Source of the DNA: Pseudomonas azotoformans
GTDB taxonomy: Bacteria > Pseudomonadota > Gammaproteobacteria > Pseudomonadales > Pseudomonadaceae
Reading direction: 5' to 3'
Assembly (NCBI RefSeq): GCF_900103345.1
Contig: NZ_LT629702.1
Coordinates: 4,216,001 to 4,280,000 of the forward strand
DNA length: 64,000 bases
Position 1 is the stretch's first letter. Each line of letters starts with the position of its first letter. The position numbers and the translations under genes were made by a program. The notes beneath the pieces were generated by a model. The model made no database searches and was not told the origin of the DNA. It saw only the letters and a program-made list of their open reading frames with translations. Shown piece by piece: positions 47,720 to 59,680 of the stretch.

Positions 47720-47734
47720 TCGCTCAAGGTGCAC

Positions 47735-47769
47735 AAAAGCCCCGCCGGGTTCACTCGGCGGGGCTTTTT
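47735..47769 (+). terminator. Rho-independent terminator after metK
   Basis: AAAAGCCCCGCCG, loop GGTTCACT, CGGCGGGGCTTTTT; the 9-bp GC stem is followed by a T run. Confidence 0.93.
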
Positions 47770-47941
47770 ATTGCACGGCATTTTGCGCGACGGTCTTCAC
47801 GCTTTTTGGATCCAAAGCTTGCAGGCCCAATGATGGCCCTCTAGAATCCGCGCCCTCCCGGGCCTCTCACCTTATTTGGATATTGCCCTGCGCCAGCCCG
47901 GGATTCCCAAGCGTGCAGGCAATCGAACATTGAGGTTTTTC

Positions 47942-48292
47942 ATGCGCATCTCCACGCTCGCCCCCGCCGCCCTTCTGCTCAGCCTGTTCACCCTGCCGGC
48001 GCATGCCGCCGACCTGAGCGCACTGAGCGGCGCCCTGAGCTCGCAACTGGGTGGTGGCAATTCGGGCGACTGCCAGAAGCAAGCCGCCGACCTGCAAACC
48101 AAGATTGATGCAGCCGAAGCCCAGAAGGACACTTTGAAAGTGAAGGCCTTCAAAGCCGCACAGGACCAGATCAACAAAGGTTGTGACAAACTTTCCGAAG
48201 CGCAGGCCAAAGCCGACGCCAAGCAGCAGACACAGGAAGCCAAGGCTGATAAACCCGACGCTGTGAAAGCCCTGGGCGGCCTGTTCAAGTAA
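47942..48292 (+). CDS. Small periplasmic hypothetical protein, DUF1090-like
   Basis: A 116-residue secreted protein: signal MRISTLAPAALLLSLFTL... cleaved near AHA-ADLS. The mature part is mostly charged helix with two cysteines (SGDCQKQ and NKGCDKL) about 40 residues apart, rich in Lys, Ala and Gln. The pattern resembles the DUF1090 protein at 50096. Start taken at the ATG that begins the signal peptide. Function unknown. Confidence 0.65.
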   Translation: MRISTLAPAALLLSLFTLPAHAADLSALSGALSSQLGGGNSGDCQKQAADLQTKIDAAEAQKDTLKVKAFKAAQDQINKGCDKLSEAQAKADAKQQTQEAKADKPDAVKALGGLFK

Positions 48293-48307
48293 ACAGAAAC
48301 ACCCGGT

Positions 48308-48336
48308 AAAAAGCCCCGCACTGTCGGGGCTTTTTT
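48308..48336 (+). terminator. Rho-independent terminator
   Basis: AAAAAGCCCCG, loop CACTGT, CGGGGCTTTTTT, 10 bases after the stop of the small periplasmic gene. Confidence 0.92.
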
Positions 48337-48357
48337 GTGGCCGCCAGGTTCCTTTAG

Positions 48358-50052
<1,695 letters not shown>

Positions 50053-50095
50053 ACCGCCCTTTCCCCGCCATCAGACCGCGACTTTGGAGCCCCAC

Positions 50096-50491
50096 ATGAA
50101 ATTTCTAGTCCCTTTTGCCTTGCTGACCGTCGCAAGCTTCATGACCACACCGTTGCTGGCCGCCGAACAAGCCGCCCCACTCACCGGCTGCGCTGCCAAG
50201 CGCCAAGCCATCAGTACCCAGATCGAACAAGCCAAGGCCCACGGCAACAGCGCGCAACAAGCCGGCCTGGAAAAAGCCCTGAGTGAAGTCACCGCCAACT
50301 GCACCGACGCCTCCCTGAAGAAGGAACGGGAGAACAAGGTGCTCGACGCCAAGCACGAAGTCAGCCGCCGTCAGGCCGACCTCGACAAGGCCATGAAGAA
50401 AGGCGACGCGGACAAGATCAACAAGCGCAAGGATAAGCTCGCCGAGTCCCGCAAAGAACTGCAGGACGCCGTGGAAGAACTCGACCAGTAA
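50096..50491 (+). CDS. DUF1090 (YqjC-like) periplasmic protein
   Basis: A 131-residue protein with a signal peptide (MKFLVPFALLTVASFMTT... cleaved near LLA-AEQA). Mature part: GCAAKRQAISTQIEQAK, then a second Cys (TANCTD), then a long charged helix ending in KLAESRKELQDAVEEL. This matches DUF1090/YqjC in E. coli. Function of the family is unclear. Start set at the ATG of the signal peptide. Confidence 0.85.
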   Translation: MKFLVPFALLTVASFMTTPLLAAEQAAPLTGCAAKRQAISTQIEQAKAHGNSAQQAGLEKALSEVTANCTDASLKKERENKVLDAKHEVSRRQADLDKAMKKGDADKINKRKDKLAESRKELQDAVEELDQ

Positions 50492-50497
50492 AACCGG

Positions 50498-50947
50498 TCA
50501 GTGGTCTCGGAACTGTTTATGGCAGGCGCTGCAGGCATCTTCGACTTTCTGCACCGCCAGCCCCAGGTTGCTGGCCTTGTAAGGCTGCACCTGGCTGGCG
50601 GTCACCAATTCACCGGTGGCCGCCTCAAGGTTACGGGCCATCTGCTGGAATTGCGCCTGTTTTTGCCAGACATCGTCCTTGGCGCTGGTGTGATCTTCTT
50701 CGCGCACGCTTGGGAAATGTTTCCAAGGCTCATGGGACAAGGCGTCCAGCTTGACCGCACCTTCGGCGAATTTGCCGCCGTCGAACGGGATGCGCCCACG
50801 CAACATGCCACCCAGGTCTTCACCAGTCTTGAGCATCTGTTTGAAGATTGCCTTGCGCTGGCCCAGCGGCGAATTCGGATCAACGCCGCCACAGGCGCAA
50901 AGGGTCAGGCAGGCCAGGAGTACAACGGTCAGTCGTTTAAAAGTCAT
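50498..50947 (-). CDS. Cytochrome c (class II-like) lipoprotein
   Basis: A 149-residue lipoprotein with signal MTFKRLTVVLLACLTLCACGG (lipobox CAC/LCAC). The heme-binding motif CSACHKQF is at the C-terminus, the layout of class II cytochromes (c' or c-556), which form a four-helix bundle. Electron partner unknown. The start is the ATG of the signal; a longer frame upstream is rejected. It converges with the DUF1090 gene 6 bp away. Confidence 0.85.
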   Translation of the reverse strand: MTFKRLTVVLLACLTLCACGGVDPNSPLGQRKAIFKQMLKTGEDLGGMLRGRIPFDGGKFAEGAVKLDALSHEPWKHFPSVREEDHTSAKDDVWQKQAQFQQMARNLEAATGELVTASQVQPYKASNLGLAVQKVEDACSACHKQFRDH

Positions 50948-51076
50948 GGTGGCTTCGAGGTCACGGGAAACGGCGGCCAGTATCCTCGCCCCGCCCTCAA
51001 AGACCAATAGCCCTATTAATAATAAGGGTTGCCCTAAGGCGCTGTTGCGTGGGCAATCGCTTCAGGAAGTACTTGT

Positions 51077-52261
51077 ATGAATGTCACCTTGAAACCCTGG
51101 AGCCGCCGCCTGGCGTGGGCTCTGCCGATGATCGCGCTGCTGGCCGGCTGCGACGCGGGCAAAGAAACAGCCAAAGATGAAACTTCCAAGCCCCACGCCG
51201 TCGCGACCTATGTCAGCGCGCCGTGGGAAGCGTTACCAGCAGTGTCCGACAACGACTTGCTGGCCGGTTTTGAATCCTGGCGCAGCGCCTGCCAACGCCT
51301 CAAGGCCGACCCTATATGGGGCACAACCTGCGCAGCCGCCACCACTGTGCCAGCCGATGCCACGGCCGTGCGCGGGTTTCTCAGGGAGCGCCTGGACGTG
51401 TTCGGCCTGCGCTCGGCCGACAACACCCCAAACGGTCTGATTACCGGCTACTACGAACCGGTCTACCCCGGCAGCCTGACCAAGACCGCCAAAGCCAACG
51501 TCCCGGTATATGGCGTACCGGACGACCTGATCATCGTTAACCTGGAAAGCATCTACCCCGAACTCAAGGGCAAACGCCTGCGCGGTCGCCTGGAAGGCCG
51601 TGTGCTCAAACCTTACGACGATGCCAGCGCCATCAACGGCCAGGGCTCTACAGCCAAACCGATTGCATGGCTGACTGACCCGATGGACCTGCAATTTCTG
51701 CAAATCCAGGGCTCAGGCCGGATCCAACTGGCCGGAGGGCGCCAACTGCGCGTCGGTTATGGCGACCAGAATGGCTACCCCTATCGTCCCATCGGCCGCT
51801 GGTTGGTGGAGCAAGGTCAGTTGAAGAAAGAAGAGGTGACCATGGGCGCCATCAGCGCCTGGGCCAAGGCCAACCCGCAGCGCATCCCGGAACTGCTGGC
51901 GAGCAACCCCAGCTACGTCTTCTTCAGCGCCCGCCCCGACAGTAACGAAGGCCCGCGGGGTTCGCTGAACGTGCCGTTGACGGCCGGCTACAGCGTGGCG
52001 GTGGATCGCAAGGTGATTCCGCTGGGCAGCCTGTTGTGGCTATCGACTACCAAACCGGATGGCTCACCCATCACAAGGCCCGTCGCCGCCCAGGACACCG
52101 GCGGTGCAATCACCGGCGAAGTGCGTGCGGACCTGTTCTGGGGCACTGGTGAGGCAGCGGGAGAATTGGCGGGCAACATGAAACAGCAAGGGCAGATATG
52201 GATGTTGTGGCCCAAGGGCGCAGTATTGCCGCAGGTGCCGGATGCACCTGCCGGGACCTGA
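51077..52261 (+). CDS. mltA: Membrane-bound lytic murein transglycosylase A
   Basis: A 394-residue lipoprotein: signal ending in MIALLAGCDAG (lipobox LAGC). The mature protein contains the MltA double-psi beta-barrel and the 3D domain; the catalytic Asp lies in the C-terminal VAAQDTGGAI segment, as in E. coli MltA. It cleaves peptidoglycan to anhydromuropeptides at the outer membrane. Complete length. Confidence 0.93.
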   Translation: MNVTLKPWSRRLAWALPMIALLAGCDAGKETAKDETSKPHAVATYVSAPWEALPAVSDNDLLAGFESWRSACQRLKADPIWGTTCAAATTVPADATAVRGFLRERLDVFGLRSADNTPNGLITGYYEPVYPGSLTKTAKANVPVYGVPDDLIIVNLESIYPELKGKRLRGRLEGRVLKPYDDASAINGQGSTAKPIAWLTDPMDLQFLQIQGSGRIQLAGGRQLRVGYGDQNGYPYRPIGRWLVEQGQLKKEEVTMGAISAWAKANPQRIPELLASNPSYVFFSARPDSNEGPRGSLNVPLTAGYSVAVDRKVIPLGSLLWLSTTKPDGSPITRPVAAQDTGGAITGEVRADLFWGTGEAAGELAGNMKQQGQIWMLWPKGAVLPQVPDAPAGT

Positions 52262-52324
52262 AAGCGGTCTGTCCAACTTGGTTCAGTGGGGTGAGCAGCC
52301 TTGCTAGTGGGCGGGCTTGGCCTG

Positions 52325-52461
52325 TTGTGGTGAGCGGGCTTGCCCCGCGTTGGGCTGCGCAGCAGCCCTCATCAGCCTCACCACATTTCTTCAGGCACAC
52401 CGAGGTGTATGGTTCTGGGGCGGCTTCGCCACCCAACGCGGGGCAAGCCCGCTCACCACAA
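52325..52461. repeat. REP pair, GTGAGCGGGCTTGCCCCGCGTTGGG family, 30-bp perfect arms
   Basis: Arms 52325-52354 and 52432-52461 are perfect inverse complements enclosing about 77 bases that contain further small palindromes (GGGCTGC-GCA-GCAGCCC). The only copy of this subfamily in the window. It fills most of the 270-bp gap between mltA and the MAPEG gene. Confidence 0.95.
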
Positions 52462-52532
52462 CAAGCACGCTCATAACACAAAAAGCACGCTCACCAGCAA
52501 AGCCCACACCCACAAGGAATCTGCTTCAACCG

Positions 52533-52922
52533 TCAGATCGAAACGAAGAAGAAACTCGCAATCAACGCCATCCCCACAAACCACACCAGCGAACGCAGCA
52601 TCGCCCAGTCCGCCAGGTAGCAGATGATGTACAGCAGGCGACTGGTGATAAACAGCACGGCCAGCACATTGATGGTCACCAATTCGGCCGTACCTGCCAG
52701 GTGCGCGATGATCACCGCCGCCGCAAACGCCGGCGTCACCTCAAAGCTGTTGAGTTGTGCACTGTGAGCCCGCTTGGCAAACCCTTCGAGGGTGTCCAGG
52801 AAAGCACGGGGGTCGTGGTTTTGCCGTGGCCCGAACTTGCCACCGCTGAACTTGGCCACGCCCGTGCACAGGTAAGGCAGAAAAATTGCGATCAACACAC
52901 ACCAGAAAGCGACTGTCATCAC
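52533..52922 (-). CDS. MAPEG family membrane protein
   Basis: A 129-residue protein with four membrane segments. The family pattern RAHSAQLNSFEVTPAFAAAV (residues about 51-70) matches the MAPEG signature with conserved Asn and Glu. Eukaryotic relatives handle glutathione and eicosanoids; bacterial roles are unclear. Two adjacent Met codons are possible starts. Confidence 0.85.
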   Translation of the reverse strand: MMTVAFWCVLIAIFLPYLCTGVAKFSGGKFGPRQNHDPRAFLDTLEGFAKRAHSAQLNSFEVTPAFAAAVIIAHLAGTAELVTINVLAVLFITSRLLYIICYLADWAMLRSLVWFVGMALIASFFFVSI

Positions 52923-53113
52923 ACGTTCCTTTTTGTAGTTTTAAACAGCGATTAGAGTTTTAGCACTAAAAATACCAAATCGCACTCATCCGCTATGAAC
53001 CACGACACAGCCAAAGGTTCGCTGGCGTTTTCTGCAATGCCTTGCAACATCGCGCTGCTGTTGCGGTCCATCCACCCATTGATGATCCACCTCCCACTCT
53101 CCAAGGACCCCGG

Positions 53114-54373
53114 ATGCTTGAACTTGTCGCCGCCTTCATCTGCCTCACCACCCTGCTCACCTACGTGAACTTTCGCTTTATCGGCCTGCCACCCACCATC
53201 GGCGTGATGGTCACGGCGCTGGTGTTTTCACTGATCCTGCAAGGCTTGAGTTTTCTCGGCTACCCCGGTCTTGAGGAACGCATCCAGCAACTGATCGGCC
53301 AGATCGACTTCGGTGATTTGCTGATGAACTGGATGCTCTCGTTCCTGCTGTTCGCCGGCGCCTTGCACGTCAACCTGAACGACCTGCGCAGCTACCGCTG
53401 GCCCATCGGCCTGCTGGCGACCTTTGGCGTGTTGATCGCCACCGTGGTGATCGGCAGCCTGGCGTATTACATCTTTGCCTTGTTTGGCTGGCATGTCAGC
53501 TTCCTCTATTGCCTGCTGTTCGGCGCGCTGATCTCGCCTACCGATCCGATTGCGGTACTGGGCGTACTACGCACCGCCAACGCCTCGAAACCCCTGAAAA
53601 CCACCATCGTCGGTGAATCGCTGTTCAATGACGGCACGGCCGTGGTGGTGTTTACCGTGTTGCTCGGTATCGCGCAGCTGGGCGAAACACCCACTGCTGG
53701 TGCAACGGCGATGCTGTTTGCCCATGAGGCGATCGGCGGCGTGGTGTTCGGCGGCCTGATCGGCTACCTCGTCTACCTGATGATCAAAAGCATCGAGCAG
53801 CACCAAATCGAAGTGATGCTGACCCTGGCACTGGTCATCGGAGGCTCGGCAATGGCCACCGAGTTGCACGTCTCGGCACCGATCGCGATGGTGGTCGCCG
53901 GCCTGATCATCGGCAACCTGGGGCGCAAGCTGGCCATGAACGATATGACTCGTCGCTACCTGGATGGCTTCTGGGAACTGCTCGACGACATGCTCAACGC
54001 CCTGCTGTTTGCACTGATCGGCATGGAACTGTTGCTGTTGCCGTTCAACTGGCTGCACGTGTTCGCCGCCAGCCTGCTGGCCGTGGCGATCCTGCTGTCG
54101 CGCCTGCTGACGGTGGCCCCGGCCATTCTGTTGCTGCGCCGCTGGCGTACGGTGCCACGCGGGACCATCCGCATCCTGACCTGGGGTGGTTTGCGCGGCG
54201 GGGTTTCAGTGGCACTGGCCTTGGCCCTGCCGCTGGGCCCGGAGCGCGATTTGCTGCTGAGCATCACCTACATCGTGGTGCTGTCGTCGATCCTGTTGCA
54301 GGGGTTGAGCATTGGCAAGCTGGTCAAGCGCGTAACCCGGGACGAGCCCCAGGCCACGCCTGACACTCACTGA
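53114..54373 (+). CDS. CPA1-type Na+/H+ antiporter (NhaP-like)
   Basis: A 419-residue membrane protein with about 12 segments. The conserved ISPTDPIAVLG and GESLFNDGTAVVVF motifs (with the ion-binding Asp residues) are present. The last part ends soon after the membrane domain, so no long regulatory tail. AAGGA lies ahead of the chosen ATG; longer frames upstream are rejected. The stop overlaps the end of the convergent FNT gene by 7 bp. Confidence 0.9.
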   Translation: MLELVAAFICLTTLLTYVNFRFIGLPPTIGVMVTALVFSLILQGLSFLGYPGLEERIQQLIGQIDFGDLLMNWMLSFLLFAGALHVNLNDLRSYRWPIGLLATFGVLIATVVIGSLAYYIFALFGWHVSFLYCLLFGALISPTDPIAVLGVLRTANASKPLKTTIVGESLFNDGTAVVVFTVLLGIAQLGETPTAGATAMLFAHEAIGGVVFGGLIGYLVYLMIKSIEQHQIEVMLTLALVIGGSAMATELHVSAPIAMVVAGLIIGNLGRKLAMNDMTRRYLDGFWELLDDMLNALLFALIGMELLLLPFNWLHVFAASLLAVAILLSRLLTVAPAILLLRRWRTVPRGTIRILTWGGLRGGVSVALALALPLGPERDLLLSITYIVVLSSILLQGLSIGKLVKRVTRDEPQATPDTH

Positions 54374-55254
54374 TCCTTGTCGATCGGCTGCGGATGCCTC
54401 GGGTCCGCAGCTTTTTTGCCCGGCAGGCTGCTTTCGCTGCGAATCTGCGCATGACTGATCAGTGCAAAGATAAAGCTGCCGCCAATGATATTGCCCGCCA
54501 GGGTCGGCCCGGCGAACACCAGCCAGAAGTCCTTCCACGGCAACTCGCCGGCAAACACCAGATACGACACTTCCGCCGAGCCGACAACGATGTGGGTGAA
54601 GTCGCCCAATGCCATGAGGTAGGTGATCAGGATGATGATCCACATCTTGGCACTCTCCATGGACGGGATCATCCACACCATGGTGGCGATCATCCAGCCG
54701 GAAACGATGCCCTTGGCGAACATCTGGCCGGGGTCGTTTTCCATGATCTTGCGCCCGATCTCAAGGAAGGCCATGTCGGTCCTGGTATCGAAGATCGGCA
54801 AGTGCAGCATCACGTACGCCACCAGCAAGGTGCCGCACAGGTTGCCCACCAGCACCACCGACCATAACCGCAACAGGCGACCGGCATTGCCCAGGGTAGG
54901 CTTGCTCATCACCGGCAACACGGCGGTCAGGGTGTTTTCAGTGAACAATTGCTGGCGCGCGAGGATTACCGCGAGGAAGCCTGCGCAGTAACCGAAGCTG
55001 GCAATTACCTTGAAGGCTTCACCCTCCGGCAGGCGGGAGTTGAGCAACCCCATGGCCATCAGCGACAGGCCCATGGTCAGCCCGGCGGCGAGTGCCGACC
55101 ACCACAGGGCGGCGACACTGCGCTCCAGTTCCTGATCGCCCTGGGTGCGGATGATTTCATGCAAAACCGCCGCGCGGGGCGGCTGGTTCTTGTCGACATC
55201 CTGTTGCTCTTCCTGCGACAGGTTGGGGGTCTTGCCGTCTGCGTTGGTGGCCAT
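54367..55254 (-). CDS. Formate/nitrite transporter (FNT) family channel
   Basis: A 295-residue protein with a hydrophilic N-terminus and six membrane segments. FNT features: GYCAGFLAVILARQQLFTENTL and the later LVGNLCGTLLVAYV region. It is closest to the YfdC-like group rather than the formate-lyase-linked FocA. No formate or nitrite enzyme lies nearby. Its 3' end overlaps the antiporter gene by 7 bp. The ExoU-like gene lies upstream on the same strand. Confidence 0.82.
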   Translation of the reverse strand: MATNADGKTPNLSQEEQQDVDKNQPPRAAVLHEIIRTQGDQELERSVAALWWSALAAGLTMGLSLMAMGLLNSRLPEGEAFKVIASFGYCAGFLAVILARQQLFTENTLTAVLPVMSKPTLGNAGRLLRLWSVVLVGNLCGTLLVAYVMLHLPIFDTRTDMAFLEIGRKIMENDPGQMFAKGIVSGWMIATMVWMIPSMESAKMWIIILITYLMALGDFTHIVVGSAEVSYLVFAGELPWKDFWLVFAGPTLAGNIIGGSFIFALISHAQIRSESSLPGKKAADPRHPQPIDKDQ

Positions 55255-55325
55255 GATGCTTCAGAGTCCAAGGGGTGCCTGTAGCTACGACACGCCGCGA
55301 CGATGGCTGTTCAGTGGCCAGGCAA

Positions 55326-57248
55326 CTAAACCGGGATGCGCCAGGCTTTGGCCGCTTCCACAGTGCTAGAGCGGAACGGGACACTCCAGGGTTTATTGCG
55401 CGCCTTGTAGTATTTGACGATGCCGTCGAGCACGCTGTTGAACGCCTGTGGCGTCTTGGCATCCGCCAAATCACGTGCAGCACCTCGTAGCAGTTCCACG
55501 TTGGCCGCTGGCTGACCCGGACGATAGAGCGACGGGTAAATGACTTCCCGCGTGAAATTTTCGGCTTTAACCGCGAGATCGCGGCTTTTCATCTGCGCAA
55601 CCGCGCTCGTCATGACCTTCGACATCGCCGCGGTGTTGCCACGTGACTGCTTGCTCATCGCTTGCAGGAGTTGCTGAAAATTAGGCTTGCCAGCTGCATT
55701 GAGACGCCGGCCCAGCCACTCGACATACTCAGGACGCCGCGCCAGTGCATCAAGGTCACGCAACGCCGCCGCCAATTTGGGGGTCACCGTCAGTTTCTCA
55801 CTGGCCTGATTGGCCTCGGTAATGGCGACATCCAGCGCTTGCATCGCTTGCTGCGCGCTCTTGCGAAACATCAGCACATCCTTGGTGGCGGGATCTTTTT
55901 TCAGGTCATTCTCAACGCTCGCCAGCATTTCATCGTCCATCGCCAATACAGCGTCATCCAATGACTGAAATGGGTAGCGCTCACGTAACTCTGCACGCCT
56001 TTCCAAGTGCGCGCCTACCGCCGTACGCGCCGACGCCTGCAGGTGCTGTTTCTGAGCGTCGGTCATGGTGAAATTAACCGTGCCGCCCAGCATCCCGCGA
56101 AAATCGCCCTTTTCGGACTTCAGCGGTAACGTAACGGTTTGATCCGCCTGGGTCTTGAGCTTGTCTTCCTGATACCCCTCGGCAGCCGCATGCGGGACAC
56201 CAATGCTCGTATCGACCACGCCACTTCCAACGCTGCCACTCTTTGCAGGCTCCGGGTTATCGGACTCGAACTTGACGACCAGTGACTCGGTCTTGCTCAG
56301 GGGGCTTTCTGGAAAAGGCGGATCAATCACCGCTGAAGACGGTGTATTGACCAGCAGCCCACCGTCCATGAATGCCGTTTGCTCCGCGTGCTCCTGAAAG
56401 GCATGGCCTTGCTCATTCGGGCTTTTAAACAACCCAGGCAATGAGCCGGATATATGAGCCGCCCTGGCAATGTCCATGTCCGGGGTGGTACTGGCGTTGA
56501 ACACCACCAACTGCGGTCGGCCATCGAACATGCCGGCCCCCGTGATGTTGAGCTGCTTGACCGCAGGAATGTGGCGACTCAACACCTCGAGGTCGCGAAA
56601 CGTCGGCCCGTTCCCTGCACTGAGCCGGTCCGCAATCTTCATGACTGCGCCAGGCCGGCCTTCGCGACGGGTCCCGGCAATCTTCGCCAGCAGCGACGTG
56701 CGCGCCTCAATGCCGATCAAGTCTTCAAGGGGCTGCGCTTCGGTTTGCAAGCGCGGCACCAGGGTGAACAATAATTGCGCAATGTTCCCGGCCGCACCTG
56801 GCAAGCGCCCTGCCAACTTTCCAAGTTCAGCACTGGCATTCTGCAGTTTTGCAATCAAGGGATTCTTGCTGTTCAGCAATTCAGGCAGGTTGAGGCTGTT
56901 CGACAGGTTTTCAAAGGTCCTGGCATCCATGCCACTGGCCAGCAACGCTGCAGAAATAGCCCCGGCGGATGAGCCGGAAATCACCTTGACACCCGCCAAC
57001 GCCTTACGGTTTTCAAGCGCCTGGACCGTGCCTGGGAAAGCAGTGCCCTTGGCCCCACCCCCACTCAATACCAGATGAGTAAGCGGCGGCGGTGACAAGA
57101 CCACTTCCACCCGGCCAGCGCTGGAGAGCTCAAGGCTCACCTTGCGCTCGCCTACGTTCTTGATCAGCGATGTCTTTACATTTCTTTCAACATTTTCACG
57201 CGGCTGAGACTGCACAGCGGCATGTGGGCTGGACACTTTCATATTCAT
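55326..57248 (-). CDS. ExoU-like patatin-type phospholipase effector
   Basis: A 640-residue protein aligned to P. aeruginosa ExoU over nearly its full length. In the numbering of the longest frame, the oxyanion loop is SGGGAKG (65-71), the catalytic Ser97 lies in GSSAG, and the catalytic Asp298 in DGG. Other shared blocks: LNITGAGMFDGRPQLVVFNA, AAHISGSLPG, TVTLPLKSEKGDFRGMLGGT and the C-terminal membrane-localisation region with EVIYPSLYRPGQP and AKAWR. ExoU is a type III-secreted phospholipase A2 activated by ubiquitin. No SpcU-like chaperone or secretion gene is visible here. Start set at ATG 57248; GTG at 57257 is possible. Confidence 0.9.
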   Translation of the reverse strand: MNMKVSSPHAAVQSQPRENVERNVKTSLIKNVGERKVSLELSSAGRVEVVLSPPPLTHLVLSGGGAKGTAFPGTVQALENRKALAGVKVISGSSAGAISAALLASGMDARTFENLSNSLNLPELLNSKNPLIAKLQNASAELGKLAGRLPGAAGNIAQLLFTLVPRLQTEAQPLEDLIGIEARTSLLAKIAGTRREGRPGAVMKIADRLSAGNGPTFRDLEVLSRHIPAVKQLNITGAGMFDGRPQLVVFNASTTPDMDIARAAHISGSLPGLFKSPNEQGHAFQEHAEQTAFMDGGLLVNTPSSAVIDPPFPESPLSKTESLVVKFESDNPEPAKSGSVGSGVVDTSIGVPHAAAEGYQEDKLKTQADQTVTLPLKSEKGDFRGMLGGTVNFTMTDAQKQHLQASARTAVGAHLERRAELRERYPFQSLDDAVLAMDDEMLASVENDLKKDPATKDVLMFRKSAQQAMQALDVAITEANQASEKLTVTPKLAAALRDLDALARRPEYVEWLGRRLNAAGKPNFQQLLQAMSKQSRGNTAAMSKVMTSAVAQMKSRDLAVKAENFTREVIYPSLYRPGQPAANVELLRGAARDLADAKTPQAFNSVLDGIVKYYKARNKPWSVPFRSSTVEAAKAWRIPV

Positions 57249-57345
57249 CAGCGGCACTCTCTACAGGATGTCATCCTGAGTGACGCGAGAGCCCGTGAAA
57301 ATCCACACGGAATGATCTGGCAATGCAAATCACACCTTCAGACAG

Positions 57346-57750
57346 TTATTCGGGAAGACTGTCTTCCTTGAACTGATCCTTCACGTACTTGATCTCGGTA
57401 CGTCCGTGGGGCGCCGGCAAACCGTCTTCACCCAGGTTGACGAAAACCATTTTTTCCACGGTGAGGATGCTTTTGCGGGTGATCTTGTTGCGCACTTCAC
57501 AGGTGAGGGTGATGGAGGTGCGACCGAACTCGGTGGCAGTGATGCCCAGTTCGATGATGTCGCCCTGACGCGAGGCGCTGACGAAGTTGATTTCGGAAAT
57601 GTACTTGGTCACAACGCGCTGGTTGCCCAGTTGGACAATGGCATAGATCGCTGCTTCTTCGTCGATCCAGCGCAGCAGGCTGCCGCCGAACAGGGTGCCG
57701 TTGGGGTTGAGGTCTTCGGGTTTTACCCATTTGCGGGTGTGGAAGTTCAT
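57346..57750 (-). CDS. Acyl-CoA thioesterase, YciA-like
   Basis: A 134-residue hotdog thioesterase. The conserved NPNGTLFGGSLLRWIDEEAA (about residues 16-35) carries the Asp and Gly residues of the YciA/Acot group. Start set at MNFHTRKWVK, preceded by TTTGGAGTG; the longer frame upstream is not conserved. Substrate: broad acyl-CoAs. Confidence 0.85.
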   Translation of the reverse strand: MNFHTRKWVKPEDLNPNGTLFGGSLLRWIDEEAAIYAIVQLGNQRVVTKYISEINFVSASRQGDIIELGITATEFGRTSITLTCEVRNKITRKSILTVEKMVFVNLGEDGLPAPHGRTEIKYVKDQFKEDSLPE

Positions 57751-57897
57751 GTTCACTCCAAAGCGTGTTGCCGAATGATGGGCAACATCATGGCAGACGC
57801 CCGCCCCAAGCTCTACGCGCGATTGCCTATCAACCCCATGAGCGATCTTCATATGGCCGACGGAAAGGCTTGGGAAGTCTGGCGCACACGGCTATAA

Positions 57898-59487
<1,590 letters not shown>

Positions 59488-59496
59488 TAAGCCTGT

Positions 59497-59530
59497 GCCC
59501 GCTCTCTATCTAAAGGGGAGCGGGCTTTAT
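59497..59530 (+). terminator. Weak terminator-like stem-loop after ahcY
   Basis: GCCCGCTC (59497-59504) and GAGCGGGC (59518-59525) form an 8-bp stem with a 13-base loop followed by TTTAT. The T tract is short, so partial read-through into metF is possible. Confidence 0.6.
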
Positions 59531-59633
59531 GTGGGAGCGGCGGTGCGACGATTCGACTTGCTCGCGAATGCAGTGTTTCAGTCAACTTATTCTTCACTGA
59601 CATACCGCATTCGCGAGCAAGCCCGCTCCCACA
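59530..59633. repeat. REP pair with one variant arm
   Basis: The right arm is the standard CATTCGCGAGCAAGCCCGCTC plus CCACA. The left arm has GCGGCGGTGCGACGATTCGA inserted in place of the inner GCGGGC, then CTTGCTCGCGAATG, so the two pair only at their ends and bulge in the middle. Confidence 0.85.
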
Positions 59634-59680
59634 TTGACGGTGTACACACTCCGGCATTCTGAGTTTCAAAGGGTATTACC

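Noticed and set aside
52317..52955. Open frame across the mltA-MAPEG gap
   Set aside because: Most of it is REP sequence and the antisense of the MAPEG gene.
55255..55325. SpcU-like chaperone next to the ExoU-like gene
   Set aside because: The gap is 71 bases and the next gene is an FNT channel; no small acidic chaperone frame is present on either side.
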